A stretch of DNA of 64,000 nt from Farysia itapuensis (lineage: Eukaryota; Basidiomycota; Ustilaginomycetes; Ustilaginales; Ustilaginaceae), in assembly GCA_023212645.1 (NCBI GenBank), contig JALBYC010000013.1:248001-312000 (forward strand). The letters are read 5' to 3'. Below, one piece after another: positions 28,284 to 38,006 of the stretch. The first letter of the stretch is position 1; each line of letters starts with the position of its first letter. A program made the translations under genes and the position numbers. The notes below the pieces were generated by a model. The model saw only the letters and a program-made list of their open reading frames with translations. It searched no databases and had not been told where the DNA came from.

Positions 28284-31200
28284 ATGCTGTTTCGAGGCAC
28301 TGCTACACTCATACTAAGAACAGCACCCCTTGTCTACCCTGCCCGAAGCATTGTGCCTTTGGCTCGAGTCTCTTTTCGCAACATGTCGTCCACAGCACCG
28401 CAGTCTGATGACAAGGCGCCAAGTCCTGCTGCCAATGGTAGTGCTGCCGAGATGCCTCTCGGTCCCGATGGAGAGCCAATGACCAAGAGTGCCATGAAGA
28501 AAGCTGCCAAATTGGCCGAGAAAAACGCCAAACAGGCTGCCAAGGACGCTCTCAAGAGCGAAAAGACCGCCGTACCCGCCGCAGGTGCAGGCGCTGCCAA
28601 GAAGGAGAAGCCCAAAAAGGAAGTCAAAGAGGAGCCTGAATGGATCAACAACACTGTCCCTGGCGAGAAAAAGGATCTCTCGCAACCGATGGAGTCTGGA
28701 TACAATCCGCTGCACGTGGAGCAGAGCTGGTTCCAGTGGTGGGAGAAGAGTAACCACTTCCAGCCTGCTGAACCATCAGAGTCTGACCCGTACGTCAAAG
28801 AAAAGACCTTTGTCGTACCAGCACCCCCTCCCAACGTCACTGGATCGCTCCATATCGGTCATGCCCTCACCATCTCTATTCAAGATACGCTGGTGCGTTG
28901 GTACAGAATGAACGGTTACCGCACTCTGTTCAACCCAGGATACGACCATGCCGGTATCGCAACGCAGAGCGTCGTCGAAAAGCGTCTGGCTAAGACCGAG
29001 GGCAAGTCAAGATACGACTACGGGCGGGAAAAGTTTCTCGAAAAAGTGTTTGTGTGGAAGGACGAGTATCAAGCCCGGATCTCGAACCAGATGCGTCGTC
29101 TCGGTGCTTCGTACGACTTTACACGTGAAGCCTTCACCATGGACCCGCAGCGCTGCAAAGCCGTGACGGAAGCATTTTGTCGCTTGCATGAAGATGGCAT
29201 CATCTACCGCGCCAACCGACTTGTCAATTGGTGCTGCAAGCTTCACACGACGCTTTCCAACCTCGAGGTAGACCAGAAGCAGCTCGCCGGTCGCACCCTC
29301 ATGAATGTCCCCGGCTACGACGCAAACGAACGTATCGAATTCGGTGTAATCGTCAGCTTCGCTTACCAGATCGAGGGCAGCGACGAAAAGATTGTCGTTG
29401 CCACCACGCGTCCTGAAACCATGCTTGGAGATACCGCCATTGCCGTACACCCGGACGATTCGCGATACAAGCACTTGCACGGCAAACACGTCGTGCATCC
29501 CTTTGTCGCCGGTCGCAAGATCCCCATAGTGGCCGACTCGATCATTGTCGACATGGAGTTCGGAACTGGTGCCGTCAAAATCACTCCCGCTCACGATCCC
29601 AACGATTACGAAGTCGGTCAACGCCACCAGCTCGAATTCATCAACATCCTGAACGACGACGGCACCATGAACGAGAATTGCGGCGACTTTAAGGGCATGA
29701 AGCGATTCCACGCTCGACGAGCCGTTGTCGACAAGCTCAAGGAGATTGGCAGCTACGTCGAGACCAAAGACAATCCCATGACCGTCCCCATCTGCTCACG
29801 TTCAGGCGACGTAATCGAGCCCATCATGAAACCGCAATGGTGGGTCAACTGCAAACCACTCGCCGCTGCCGTCATTGAAAAAGTGCGAGCAGGCGACATG
29901 ACGATCGTCCCCTCGCTCTCCGAGAAGGAGTTCTACCGATGGATGGAGAACATTCAGGACTGGTGCATCTCGCGACAATTGTGGTGGGGACACCGTTGCC
30001 CCGTCTATTTTGTGAATATCGAGGGCGAGACGCAGGATCGCGGTGATGCTAAGCAGTGGGTCGTCGGTCGCACCCATCAAGAAGCCGAGGAACGTGCTGC
30101 CAAGCTCGCCAACGGTCGCAAATACACAATGGAGCAGGACGAGGATGTTCTCGACACCTGGTTCAGCTCTGGTCTCTGGCCCTTTTCCATCATGGGCTGG
30201 CCGGACAAGACAAAAGACCTGGAGCACTACTACCCCTCCTCGCTGCTCGAGACCGGCTGGGACATCTTGTTCTTCTGGGTCGCACGAATGGCGATGCTCG
30301 GCGTTTACCTCACCGGCGGTGTGCCCTTCCGCGAAGTGTTCTGTCACGCAATGGTCCGAGACGCACACGGTCGCAAAATGTCCAAGAGTCTGGGTAACGT
30401 CATCGACCCGTTGGACGTCATTGAAGGTATCACACTCGACGGCCTGCACACCAAGCTGCAGGAGGGCAACCTGGACGAGAAGGAAATCAACAAAGCAGCA
30501 CAGGGCCAGAAGAAGGATTTCCCCAAGGGTATCCCGCAGTGTGGCACAGATGCGCTTCGCTTCGCTCTCTGCGCTTACACGAGCGCAGGCCGAGATATCA
30601 ACCTCGACATCTTGCGTGTCGAAGGTTACCGCAAGTTCTGCAACAAGCTGTGGAACGCGACCAAGTTCGCGCTGCTCAAGTTGGAGCCCATCGCCTCGTT
30701 CCAGCCTAACGCTTCCGAGGAGCCAACGGGCAACGAGTCACTGGTCGAAAAGTGGATTCTGCACAAGCTTGACGCAGCTGCCCGTACTGTCAATGATTGT
30801 CTAGCCGAGCGCAACTTTATGGCGGCAACTTCGGCCGTGTACAACTTTTGGCTGTACGAGCTGTGCGATGTCTACATTGAAGCGATCAAGCCCATCACCG
30901 ATCCGGAAGCGGCAGACCAAAAGGCGCGCGCATCGGCGCAGCAGACGCTCTACACCTGTCTCGATGCCGGTCTCAAGCTTTTGCACCCCTTTATGCCGTT
31001 TGTCACGGAAGAGTTGTGGCAGCGATTGCCACGACGAGCGGGAGAAAAGGCTGTTTCCATCGCACTGGCGTCGTATCCTGTGCACATGGCTGCTCGTCAG
31101 AATGCGCAGGCCGAGTCGGCGTTTGAGGAGGTCTTCCTCGCCGTTCGGGCCATCCGCGGTATGGCCACCGACTACGGTCTGCTTAAAGACATTCAGGTCT

Positions 31201-31604
31201 TCCTCGAAACGTCCAATGCCGAATTTGGCAAGACGCTCACCGACAACAGCGCGGTTGTCTCGACACTGGTCAAAGGGTGTTCGAGCGTGACCGTGGTCTC
31301 CTCCACCGCCGACGTTCCCCGTGGCTGCGCCGTTTCCTCCATCTCGTCCAACCTCAACGCCCACCTGCTCATCGCTGGTCTCGTCAATATCGACCAAGAA
31401 TTGTCCAAGCTCACAAAGAAACTCCAGCTCAACGCCGTCGGAATCGACAAGATCTCGGCCCCCATGAACAAGCCGCAAGAATGGAGCCGCATGCCGCAGG
31501 ACGTCAAAGACACGACCGCCGAGAAACTGGCCAACCTGCACGCCGAACAAAAAGCCATGCAAGCCGCTCAACGCCAGTTCGAAGCCATCCGAGACGCTAA
31601 ATAA
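28284..31604 (+). CDS. VAS1: Valyl-tRNA synthetase, probably dual-localised
   Basis: 1106 residues, no intron. Class I signatures: HIGH at residues 190-193 (GSLHIGHALT) and KMSKS at 698-702 (GRKMSKSLGNVIDPLDV). PPPNVTG, the editing domain (ATTRPETMLGDTAIAVHP) and the C-terminal anticodon-binding and arm regions are typical of ValRS. The first ATG (28284) opens a basic, Ser/Arg-rich presequence; a second in-frame ATG (28383, M34) begins MSSTAPQSDD and then a Lys-rich appendix. The first ATG has a weak context (T at -3, C at +4) and the second has A at -3. In yeast VAS1 the two starts make the mitochondrial and cytosolic enzymes, and the same arrangement is likely here. The stop is followed by a GT-repeat 3' region. 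Confidence 0.97.
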   Translation: MLFRGTATLILRTAPLVYPARSIVPLARVSFRNMSSTAPQSDDKAPSPAANGSAAEMPLGPDGEPMTKSAMKKAAKLAEKNAKQAAKDALKSEKTAVPAAGAGAAKKEKPKKEVKEEPEWINNTVPGEKKDLSQPMESGYNPLHVEQSWFQWWEKSNHFQPAEPSESDPYVKEKTFVVPAPPPNVTGSLHIGHALTISIQDTLVRWYRMNGYRTLFNPGYDHAGIATQSVVEKRLAKTEGKSRYDYGREKFLEKVFVWKDEYQARISNQMRRLGASYDFTREAFTMDPQRCKAVTEAFCRLHEDGIIYRANRLVNWCCKLHTTLSNLEVDQKQLAGRTLMNVPGYDANERIEFGVIVSFAYQIEGSDEKIVVATTRPETMLGDTAIAVHPDDSRYKHLHGKHVVHPFVAGRKIPIVADSIIVDMEFGTGAVKITPAHDPNDYEVGQRHQLEFINILNDDGTMNENCGDFKGMKRFHARRAVVDKLKEIGSYVETKDNPMTVPICSRSGDVIEPIMKPQWWVNCKPLAAAVIEKVRAGDMTIVPSLSEKEFYRWMENIQDWCISRQLWWGHRCPVYFVNIEGETQDRGDAKQWVVGRTHQEAEERAAKLANGRKYTMEQDEDVLDTWFSSGLWPFSIMGWPDKTKDLEHYYPSSLLETGWDILFFWVARMAMLGVYLTGGVPFREVFCHAMVRDAHGRKMSKSLGNVIDPLDVIEGITLDGLHTKLQEGNLDEKEINKAAQGQKKDFPKGIPQCGTDALRFALCAYTSAGRDINLDILRVEGYRKFCNKLWNATKFALLKLEPIASFQPNASEEPTGNESLVEKWILHKLDAAARTVNDCLAERNFMAATSAVYNFWLYELCDVYIEAIKPITDPEAADQKARASAQQTLYTCLDAGLKLLHPFMPFVTEELWQRLPRRAGEKAVSIALASYPVHMAARQNAQAESAFEEVFLAVRAIRGMATDYGLLKDIQVFLETSNAEFGKTLTDNSAVVSTLVKGCSSVTVVSSTADVPRGCAVSSISSNLNAHLLIAGLVNIDQELSKLTKKLQLNAVGIDKISAPMNKPQEWSRMPQDVKDTTAEKLANLHAEQKAMQAAQRQFEAIRDAK

Positions 31605-31743
31605 GACACGATGGTGCAGTCACCCAACCCCACCTCAAACACACTGATGCAATGCAAAGCGCGCCGAAAAAATCAGTATGTATCAAGACGGTGTGATTGA
31701 TTGGCATGTGAGTAACATGAGTATGCCAGACGGAGACTAGCAT

Positions 31744-31773
31744 GGTGTGTGAGTGTGTGTGTGTGTGCGTGTG
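31744..31773. repeat. GT dinucleotide run
   Basis: Interrupted GT repeat between the convergent ValRS and eS8 genes, probably within 3' untranslated sequence. Confidence 0.75.
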
Positions 31774-31894
31774 GAAGAAAAGGGAGGAAAAAAAGTACAG
31801 ACGACCTTGGTGCGGTCATTTTGTTGGCTGCTGCCCTGGGACGGAGGGTGGATGCGATGAGGATGGGTGATTTTGCTCCAAAGGTGCAAAGCGT

Positions 31895-32530
31895 TTAGTG
31901 CTTGGAGCCCTTGGCGGCACGGAGACGACGAACGTAGAACTCAAGCTCCTTGCCCTCGAGAATGTATCCGTCGCAGCGACCGCTCTGGCCGGGGCGGGAG
32001 GCAATGGCGGCGTAGAGACGACCGGCACCGAACTGCTGCTCGACGAGGGGGTCGAGCTTGCCCTCCTTGCGGCGGGTGTCGAGTTTCCTGGTGGTCTTGT
32101 TGCTCTGCTTGGACTCGTCGGCGGTGGCCTCAGCGGCACCCTGACCGGCAGCACGACGCTTGGTGGTGACGGGCTGACCGTAGAACTTTTCGTATGCCTG
32201 TCGGAAAGGCGTAGCGTCAACCTGAACGATGCATCCCTTGACCAAGGTGTTGGTTCGCACAAGCTCGTTGTTCGAAGCGTTGTACACGACACCTAGCACA
32301 CGGGTCTTGGAAGTAATGTGTTCGGATCCCCATGCAAAGTTGCCGGCCTCAAGACGGAGAGCACGGTGCTTGAGGTTGCCTCCACGAACACGAACGGTGT
32401 GGATGCGCTTGGCGCCAATACGGGTGTTGGCAGCCTGTCGACCGAGCTCGAAAGCTCGCTTCTTGCGGTAGTACGCACGTCGGGCACCGGTGGCGGAGCG
32501 CTTGTGGCGCGAATCACGAGTGATACCCAT
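31895..32530 (-). CDS. RPS8: 40S ribosomal protein eS8
   Basis: 211 residues from ATG 32530, beginning [19 protein letters not shown] as in all eukaryotic eS8 proteins; the open frame to 32647 has no family resemblance upstream. Further signatures are [31 protein letters not shown] and the ending [20 protein letters not shown]. No intron. It is a structural protein of the small subunit. It is divergent from uL14 across 489 bp, giving a paired ribosomal protein promoter region. Confidence 0.98.
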   Translation of the reverse strand: MGITRDSRHKRSATGARRAYYRKKRAFELGRQAANTRIGAKRIHTVRVRGGNLKHRALRLEAGNFAWGSEHITSKTRVLGVVYNASNNELVRTNTLVKGCIVQVDATPFRQAYEKFYGQPVTTKRRAAGQGAAEATADESKQSNKTTRKLDTRRKEGKLDPLVEQQFGAGRLYAAIASRPGQSGRCDGYILEGKELEFYVRRLRAAKGSKH

Positions 32531-33019
32531 GTTTGTGTCGAATGGTGATGGTGAGAAGAGGGACCAGGAAGGAAATTCGACGACCAAGAGCGCCAATCTC
32601 CTACGATATTGTCTGTTTCCCGTGCGAGACACGCGGGCAAAAGCCAAACACGTGACCTGCTGGCAGCTGCAATAATTTCGGCCGATTTTTCGGTTCCGCG
32701 CATCTGGCCAGAATTTGTGGGTCTGCTAACGCTGATGCACCTTTGAGCCCCTCGCTGTTTCCATCACCACTATCGCCAAAAGGTAAGTTGTACACCAGAG
32801 AAGACAAGCTAGGATCGACAAAACCGAGCAGCACTTTCCAGACAGTCGACTCTGCAACACTCAGCGACCCTCAGCTCTATCTGAAGCATAAGAGCATTAC
32901 ATCAGTCGACAAATACCGCCAGCAACTGTCTCCTAATTCCAGATCCTAGCTTGTTGCGTGTTACTGTTCCTACTCAGCACGCTAAACTCCAGCTATCATC
33001 CTCATCACAGTGAAACAAG
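32531..33019. promoter_or_regulatory. Divergent ribosomal protein promoter, eS8 / uL14, with probable leader intron
   Basis: 489 bp between two ribosomal protein starts. A CACGTG core lies at 32649-32654. On the uL14 side a strong donor GTAAGT begins at 32783, and acceptors occur at 32977, 32992 and 33010, with GCTAAAC near 32981 as a possible branch; an intron of roughly 195-230 bp in the uL14 5' leader is likely. The spliced leader would keep the ATG at 33020. This is inference from splice consensus only. Confidence 0.5.
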
Positions 33020-33598
33020 ATGTCAAAGGCCGCCGTTGGTACTAAATTCCGCATGTCACTGGCATTGCCAGTAGGTGCCGTGATGAACTGCGCCGACAAC
33101 TCTGGCGCCAAGAACCTGTTCGTCATCGCTGTGCACGGCATTGGTGCGCGATTGAACCGACTGCCTGCCGCCGCTGCTGGTGATATGGTCGTCGCCTCCG
33201 TCAAGAAGGGAAAGCCCGAGCTCCGAAAGAAGGGTAAGTTGAAGCAGGCCCGAGACAGATACGCGATCTTCCTACTGCTGGTGTTAGCAAAAGCACTTGC
33301 AGTGCAGGCTGTCAGCGCTTTGCAACAGCAGCAGTTTGGAGCGAACGAATACGCAGAAGTCTTGGGGCAATCACTGACAACGTCTTGCGTGTTTCAAACA
33401 GTCATGCCCGCCGTTGTTGTGCGCCAGCGCAAGCCCTGGAGACGTCGCGACGGTGTCTTCCTCTACTTTGAGGACAACGCCGGTGTCATTGTCAACCCCA
33501 AGGGTGAGATGAAGGGATCAGCCATCACTGGACCCGTCGCAAAAGAGTGTGCCGATATCTGGCCCCGAATTGCATCCAACGCCGGCACTGTCGTCTAA
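33020..33598 (+). CDS. RPL23: 60S ribosomal protein uL14 (L23)
   Basis: Two exons, 33020-33233 and 33402-33598, 136 residues. The 168-bp intron (GTAAGTT, CACTGAC branch, AACAG) splits a valine codon; splicing gives [17 protein letters not shown], as expected for uL14. The intron is stop-free and a multiple of three, so the unspliced frame reads through with 56 extra residues of no ribosomal protein character. Conserved blocks are [58 protein letters not shown] and [13 protein letters not shown]. It is a core protein of the large subunit near the factor-binding site. Confidence 0.97.
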   Translation: MSKAAVGTKFRMSLALPVGAVMNCADNSGAKNLFVIAVHGIGARLNRLPAAAAGDMVVASVKKGKPELRKKGKLKQARDRYAIFLLLVLAKALAVQAVSALQQQQFGANEYAEVLGQSLTTSCVFQTVMPAVVVRQRKPWRRRDGVFLYFEDNAGVIVNPKGEMKGSAITGPVAKECADIWPRIASNAGTVV

Positions 33599-33978
33599 GC
33601 GTTCCTCCAGCACCTCCCTTGTACTTTCTACCTCTTTTCATCGCATACTGCGTACATTCTGCACACCCAGACACCCTCCACGCACACACACACAAAATAG
33701 CATGATCTTCAGGCCACATCTTTGCGCAATCGGCGGCGCCATAAGTATGCGAGAAGATATGGCAGATGAGCGAGCTTGTCAAGCGAGACCGTACGACATA
33801 CGACCATCAAGCTTCGAGCATCGAGCGAATATCGCGAAGATCGCGAATTTTGATTATTTGTGTTGTTAGACCTGCTGGAAGTGGAGAAAAACGTTTAAAC
33901 GTGAATCGCGGAGTTGCGAAGTAGTTTGAGGTAATTGACACCTTTCTTGTCCTCAGGTCGCCAAGGATGATTCCGTAG
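33599..33978. other. Intergenic region upstream of F-box-like gene
   Basis: 380 bp. It holds a CA run (33681-33695) in the probable uL14 3' end, short clustered words (TCGAGCATCGAGCG near 33814, then two ATCGCGAA copies near 33831-33846), and TGTTAGACC at 33864-33872, one base from the recurrent 9-mer and 107 bp before the next ATG. No gene seen. Confidence 0.45.
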
Positions 33979-35481
33979 ATGGCAGCCGCCCATGTCGCTT
34001 CCATGTCATTGCAACCGGAGACTGGCAGCAGTGACAGTGGAGGAGAGCAGGCTATTGAGGAGCAGCTAGCCTCTCTGCATATCCACCAGCCTGCGGGTCT
34101 TGTTCTTGCGCAAGCAGGCCAAAAGCTCGGATTACTACGGCACCCGACACTGCCGCTCGAGATTATTGAGCGTGTAGTGGGGCAGCTACACGCCGGAGCT
34201 ATCGCCGGAGATCCTGCTACCCAGCTGGCGCTCGTGCGACTAAGCTGTGTTAGCCGTCTGGTGCGGCATTGGGCGCTTGAGGCGTTGTATGCGGTACTTG
34301 TGCTTCCGCGCCATGTTCGAGACTTTCGCAAGTGGTATGCTCGCTCAGTCAAGTCGTTGCCCGTCCATCCGTATGCCGGCTACACCCGAGCTGTGTTCTG
34401 TGCGATGGACGACGTGTCGAATCTCACCTCCTTCTCTGCCGGTTGGGACCATGAATTGCTCCGATTTCTGCACTACTGTGGACCGACGTTGACGCACTTG
34501 TCCTTGTGGCGGTCCGAGTCGATGGCTCTGCTGCGCGATCCGGGCCAGATTCGAGAAGGTTTTCGCTTTGGAACGGCCAAGCCTATCCACGTCTGGGGGG
34601 AACAGGGTCAAGAGGACGATGCAGAGCTTGAAGAAGACGAGATTGACGATGGACCCCCCGTGGCTGTGGACGCAGACGATCTGTTCAGCCGTGAGGAGAT
34701 GGACGACATGCCAGGCTGGCTCAAAGCCGAGATCAGAGCACAGGGGACGCGAGCTGTCACCTTGCGGCACAAAGCCCACCTGACACCCACCCGTCGCATC
34801 ATCCGTCGGCTGCAGGGATGCCAACCGACCCATCTGAGTCTCATGATGAGTCTGCCCCTCCTCGAGCACGAAGACCCAGCGCTGTTCTCGCGCATGTCAA
34901 TCTGGTACCGTGTTCAAGAACTCGACATTCATATATCGACACCCGCACAGACGCCGCCCATCCTGCGCTTGCTTGCCAGTCTGGACGCCTCGCCCATCCG
35001 CCGCTTGCGCATATCGACCAGCTTTATCTCCCTCTGCATCCTGACACCCCCTTTTCCTTCCTCCAAGCGTTATCCGGACTGCCCCCCGCGCGACCCTATC
35101 CCTTCGCCGCTGTCTCGCAAGACGCCGGTGTCACCTAACATCTGTCGCTCGCTCGCAAAGTGTCTCGACGATCCGCTCGTCCGCAAACTTCTGGTCGACG
35201 AGTTTCAAGGTCACCACTACGATTCGCTGCCCAACCTGGAGCGACTTATCCTTCAACGCTGCATCGACACGGCTACTGCACCTACAACCACCTGCATCGA
35301 CAATACGGCCAAGAACCTTCCAGCAGCCGCTCTGGCTGGTCCAGCCGCGGACCAAGACATTCTCCGTGTCACGCTCACACGCGGCAACCAGGCCGTCTGG
35401 GGGAAACTCAAAGAACGACTCGCCGACTTTCGTCAACGCGCAGAAGGTATCTCCGAAGGCGCATGGCACGTCCTCTCATAG
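33979..35481 (+). CDS. F-box-like protein (hypothetical)
   Basis: 500 residues from ATG 33979. Residues about 53-105 (HPTLPLEIIERVVGQL, then ALVRLSCVSRLVRHWALEALY) fit the degenerate F-box of basidiomycete F-box proteins: a Leu-Pro start and the VSR.W pattern. The rest is Leu-rich with LRR-like spacing (THLSLWRSES, THLSLMMSLP, LERLILQRC), interrupted by an acidic insertion at about 213-232. Such proteins usually act as substrate receptors of SCF ubiquitin ligases. The call is weak, as no complete LRR array is visible and no close family is recognised. Confidence 0.6.
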   Translation: MAAAHVASMSLQPETGSSDSGGEQAIEEQLASLHIHQPAGLVLAQAGQKLGLLRHPTLPLEIIERVVGQLHAGAIAGDPATQLALVRLSCVSRLVRHWALEALYAVLVLPRHVRDFRKWYARSVKSLPVHPYAGYTRAVFCAMDDVSNLTSFSAGWDHELLRFLHYCGPTLTHLSLWRSESMALLRDPGQIREGFRFGTAKPIHVWGEQGQEDDAELEEDEIDDGPPVAVDADDLFSREEMDDMPGWLKAEIRAQGTRAVTLRHKAHLTPTRRIIRRLQGCQPTHLSLMMSLPLLEHEDPALFSRMSIWYRVQELDIHISTPAQTPPILRLLASLDASPIRRLRISTSFISLCILTPPFPSSKRYPDCPPRDPIPSPLSRKTPVSPNICRSLAKCLDDPLVRKLLVDEFQGHHYDSLPNLERLILQRCIDTATAPTTTCIDNTAKNLPAAALAGPAADQDILRVTLTRGNQAVWGKLKERLADFRQRAEGISEGAWHVLS

Positions 35482-35485
35482 AGTC

Positions 35486-35505
35486 TCCCTCTCTCTCTCT
35501 CTCTC
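35486..35505. repeat. CT dinucleotide run
   Basis: CT repeat just after the stop of the F-box-like gene, in the 92-bp space before the convergent MDV1 stop. Confidence 0.7.
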
Positions 35506-35573
35506 CGCGCAAAATTATAGAAACGAGTGTACAAGTAGTACATTAAGTTGATTTCCGTTTGTGCTTTGCGCAG

Positions 35574-38006
35574 CTACAAGGCCCAGATTTTGACTAGACT
35601 GTCTTTGCCACCGGAGACTGCGTATTTGTCCATGTAGCGGAGTCGTTCGGCGGGGGCGGTGTGACCGTTGAGGGCGAGTGAGCCGTGCTGAAGTGTGGTG
35701 CGGTTGAATAACTTCAGACCGTTCTCGCCCGTTGCGGCCATGATCTTGCGCGAGTCAAACTGGAGAGCGGTTACGGGGTGTTCGTAGCGGATGGTGTCGG
35801 AGATGGAGCCGGTGCGGAGGTCCCATATGCGAATGGACCTGTCCAAGCTGCCTGAAATGACGTGGTGTTCGTCAAACTGCAGGCACGTGACGGGGGCAGT
35901 GTGGCCAAGCAAGGTGCGGTGAGCTTGACCGGTTCGCATGTCCCACATCCTCACACCGCCATCGCCCGAGCCACTTGCAAGTGCGTAGCCCCAAAATTGG
36001 ACACCTCCGACGAAATCCTGGTACATTTCCCAGCTCCCATCTGCATACGGCGGCGTGGGGAACGCAAACGTGCCGGACAAGTTGTTGAGGAGCGAGAATG
36101 AGTTGCTCGACGTCAGCTCTGGACGCGAGGGACCCAAGATAGACGACGAGGTGGCTTTGCGTGATGGCGACTCTGGGAATCCAAAGTCAGACTGCGAGAT
36201 TGCCTGGGACGAAGTAGGGTTGGATATCGCCCACAGAATGTCCATGGTCAAGACGCACTGACCAGTGCTAAGATCCCACTGGCGCAGCGTTTTATCCGAA
36301 GCGCCAGTGACGAGACAGTTGCCGTCAAAGTAGAGCGAAGTGACTGCCTTGCTGTGACCTTCGAGACTTTTGACGCACGGATCGAATTCGTCCTTTTCCT
36401 CCTCCTCGCCTTCGGGTGGTGATACGTCGCCGTCGCGGATATTGATACTTGTGAAACTGTCATCGCCGTTGATGGACATCATTTGCGGCGAGCGACGGCG
36501 GGATGGCAGCTCGCCCGAGGCCGTCATGGTTCGTCGTGCTTCGTAATTTTCCACTTTGGTCAGGTCCCAGATGCGGATGCAGTGGTCTGTTCCGCCAGTG
36601 ATGCAGACTTCGTCCTCGACTTGCAGGCATTTCACGACGCCTGTATGGCCACGTAGACGGCCAACTTCGTCGCCTGAGGCCAGATCCCATACACGGACAG
36701 TCTCGTCGAGGGAAGCAGAGACAAGTGTACCGTAGGGCTCGGTAAAGTCGATTGACGTGATGGGCGCTGTGTGATCAGCCAGTGTCATAAAAGCCACGCC
36801 GGAGGGCAACTCGTCGTGTTCGGACGGCATGAACAGCGGTCCTTTGCGGCGTCGACTTGTGCTCTGGTGTGCAGTGGCGCCAGAGGCAGCTGCATTGGCG
36901 GCAGCAGCAGGCCCACCCGGCATAGCACGAAGATGCTTTTGAACCGCCAACAGCTCTGCTACGCCTTCATGCTCGTCATTGAGCTCCAGCTCTTCTTCGC
37001 GCAGTCCAAGCAACTTGTCGTTGAGTCCTGCTTTGATGCGTTCCAAGACTTGGATCTTGGCATCGACCGTGGCTACTTCGGCTGCAATGAGGGAGCGCTT
37101 GACGCTGATATCGTCCTGTTCCTTTTCAATTTCGTGCAATTGTCGGTCGAGTTCTTCGAGCTGGATGGTGGCGGGACGCAGGCCGTCTTTGCCTCTGGAC
37201 ATGATTCGGGTGGCTTGATTGCGCCGAGCGTGTCGCTGTTCACGAGCTTGGAACGCAGAGACGGGTTCGGTGTCGACGCCTTCCACCATGAGTCCGCGAG
37301 CCTTGTCGCCCATGGCTTTGAGACCAAGCTTGGTAGGACCTTGTGGGCCGTCGTCGAAACCGCTGGCGGTTGCACGTACTTTTCTGCGCCGACTGCGTCC
37401 TTCGGACGAGCTGGGCACGGTCGCCTGAAATCCGCGCAAGAGCGAGATGGAAGGATCGCTGCGCTTCTTGGTTCCTTCGAGGATGCCGCGCACACTCTTG
37501 CTATTGTCTGCGTTGGACTTGAGATCGAGATCCTGTGCGGCTGTGGCGAGAATGCGGTCACTTTCTTCCAGGACAAACAGCTCCTGGCTGGTTGTGCCGT
37601 TCATGGGGCCTCTACCGATACCGGACTGGACGAGGGAGCCTCCAAGACGCACCAAGGAGCGAGCAGGGCTGGTGATGGAGAAGCCCGGTGTTAGGAACAA
37701 CCGCGCGCGCCTCTGACCATCCGAAGTGAGGCCGAGGGCTATGTTGGAGTTGGCCACGGCGGCCATCATGCGAGTCGTCATGAGCTGGGGAGCTACATCG
37801 GAGAGCAATCTGCCAGCCTCTCCATGAGTGCCAGTGACACTGCTACCCATGTAGGGCGACGAAGGTGCAAACGGGTGCAGATAGGCCTTTGTGGAATTGA
37901 TGGCATCCGATATCGTCGCACGTATCAGAGACGAAGGATTGGACGACGATGAGGACGACCCATGGCGCCCGTCTCCACCGCCGTTGAGCATGGGACTTGA
38001 GCTCAT
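35574..38006 (-). CDS. MDV1: Mitochondrial division protein 1 (WD40)
   Basis: 810 residues from ATG 38006; the open frame to 38039 starts at TTG. A Ser-rich head is followed by a helical N-terminal extension, a coiled coil at about 283-350 (IQLEELDRQLHEIEKEQDD) and seven WD40 blades from about 408 to the end. The blades begin TLADHTAPITSIDF, LRGHTGVVKCLQV, LEGHSKAVTSLYF, GGVQFWGYALASGSGDGG, LLGHTAPVTCLQF, IRYEHPVTALQF and LNGHTAPAERLRY. This order (N-terminal extension, coiled coil, propeller) is that of Mdv1/Caf4, adaptors joining Fis1 on the outer mitochondrial membrane to the dynamin Dnm1 for fission. A long Ser-rich loop sits between blades three and four. It is divergent from CDC6. Confidence 0.9.
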   Translation of the reverse strand: MSSSPMLNGGGDGRHGSSSSSSNPSSLIRATISDAINSTKAYLHPFAPSSPYMGSSVTGTHGEAGRLLSDVAPQLMTTRMMAAVANSNIALGLTSDGQRRARLFLTPGFSITSPARSLVRLGGSLVQSGIGRGPMNGTTSQELFVLEESDRILATAAQDLDLKSNADNSKSVRGILEGTKKRSDPSISLLRGFQATVPSSSEGRSRRRKVRATASGFDDGPQGPTKLGLKAMGDKARGLMVEGVDTEPVSAFQAREQRHARRNQATRIMSRGKDGLRPATIQLEELDRQLHEIEKEQDDISVKRSLIAAEVATVDAKIQVLERIKAGLNDKLLGLREEELELNDEHEGVAELLAVQKHLRAMPGGPAAAANAAASGATAHQSTSRRRKGPLFMPSEHDELPSGVAFMTLADHTAPITSIDFTEPYGTLVSASLDETVRVWDLASGDEVGRLRGHTGVVKCLQVEDEVCITGGTDHCIRIWDLTKVENYEARRTMTASGELPSRRRSPQMMSINGDDSFTSINIRDGDVSPPEGEEEEKDEFDPCVKSLEGHSKAVTSLYFDGNCLVTGASDKTLRQWDLSTGQCVLTMDILWAISNPTSSQAISQSDFGFPESPSRKATSSSILGPSRPELTSSNSFSLLNNLSGTFAFPTPPYADGSWEMYQDFVGGVQFWGYALASGSGDGGVRMWDMRTGQAHRTLLGHTAPVTCLQFDEHHVISGSLDRSIRIWDLRTGSISDTIRYEHPVTALQFDSRKIMAATGENGLKLFNRTTLQHGSLALNGHTAPAERLRYMDKYAVSGGKDSLVKIWAL

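Noticed and set aside
36771..37694. 307-codon plus-strand frame across MDV1
   Set aside because: Antisense shadow; the MDV1 frame has WD40 repeats and a coiled coil.
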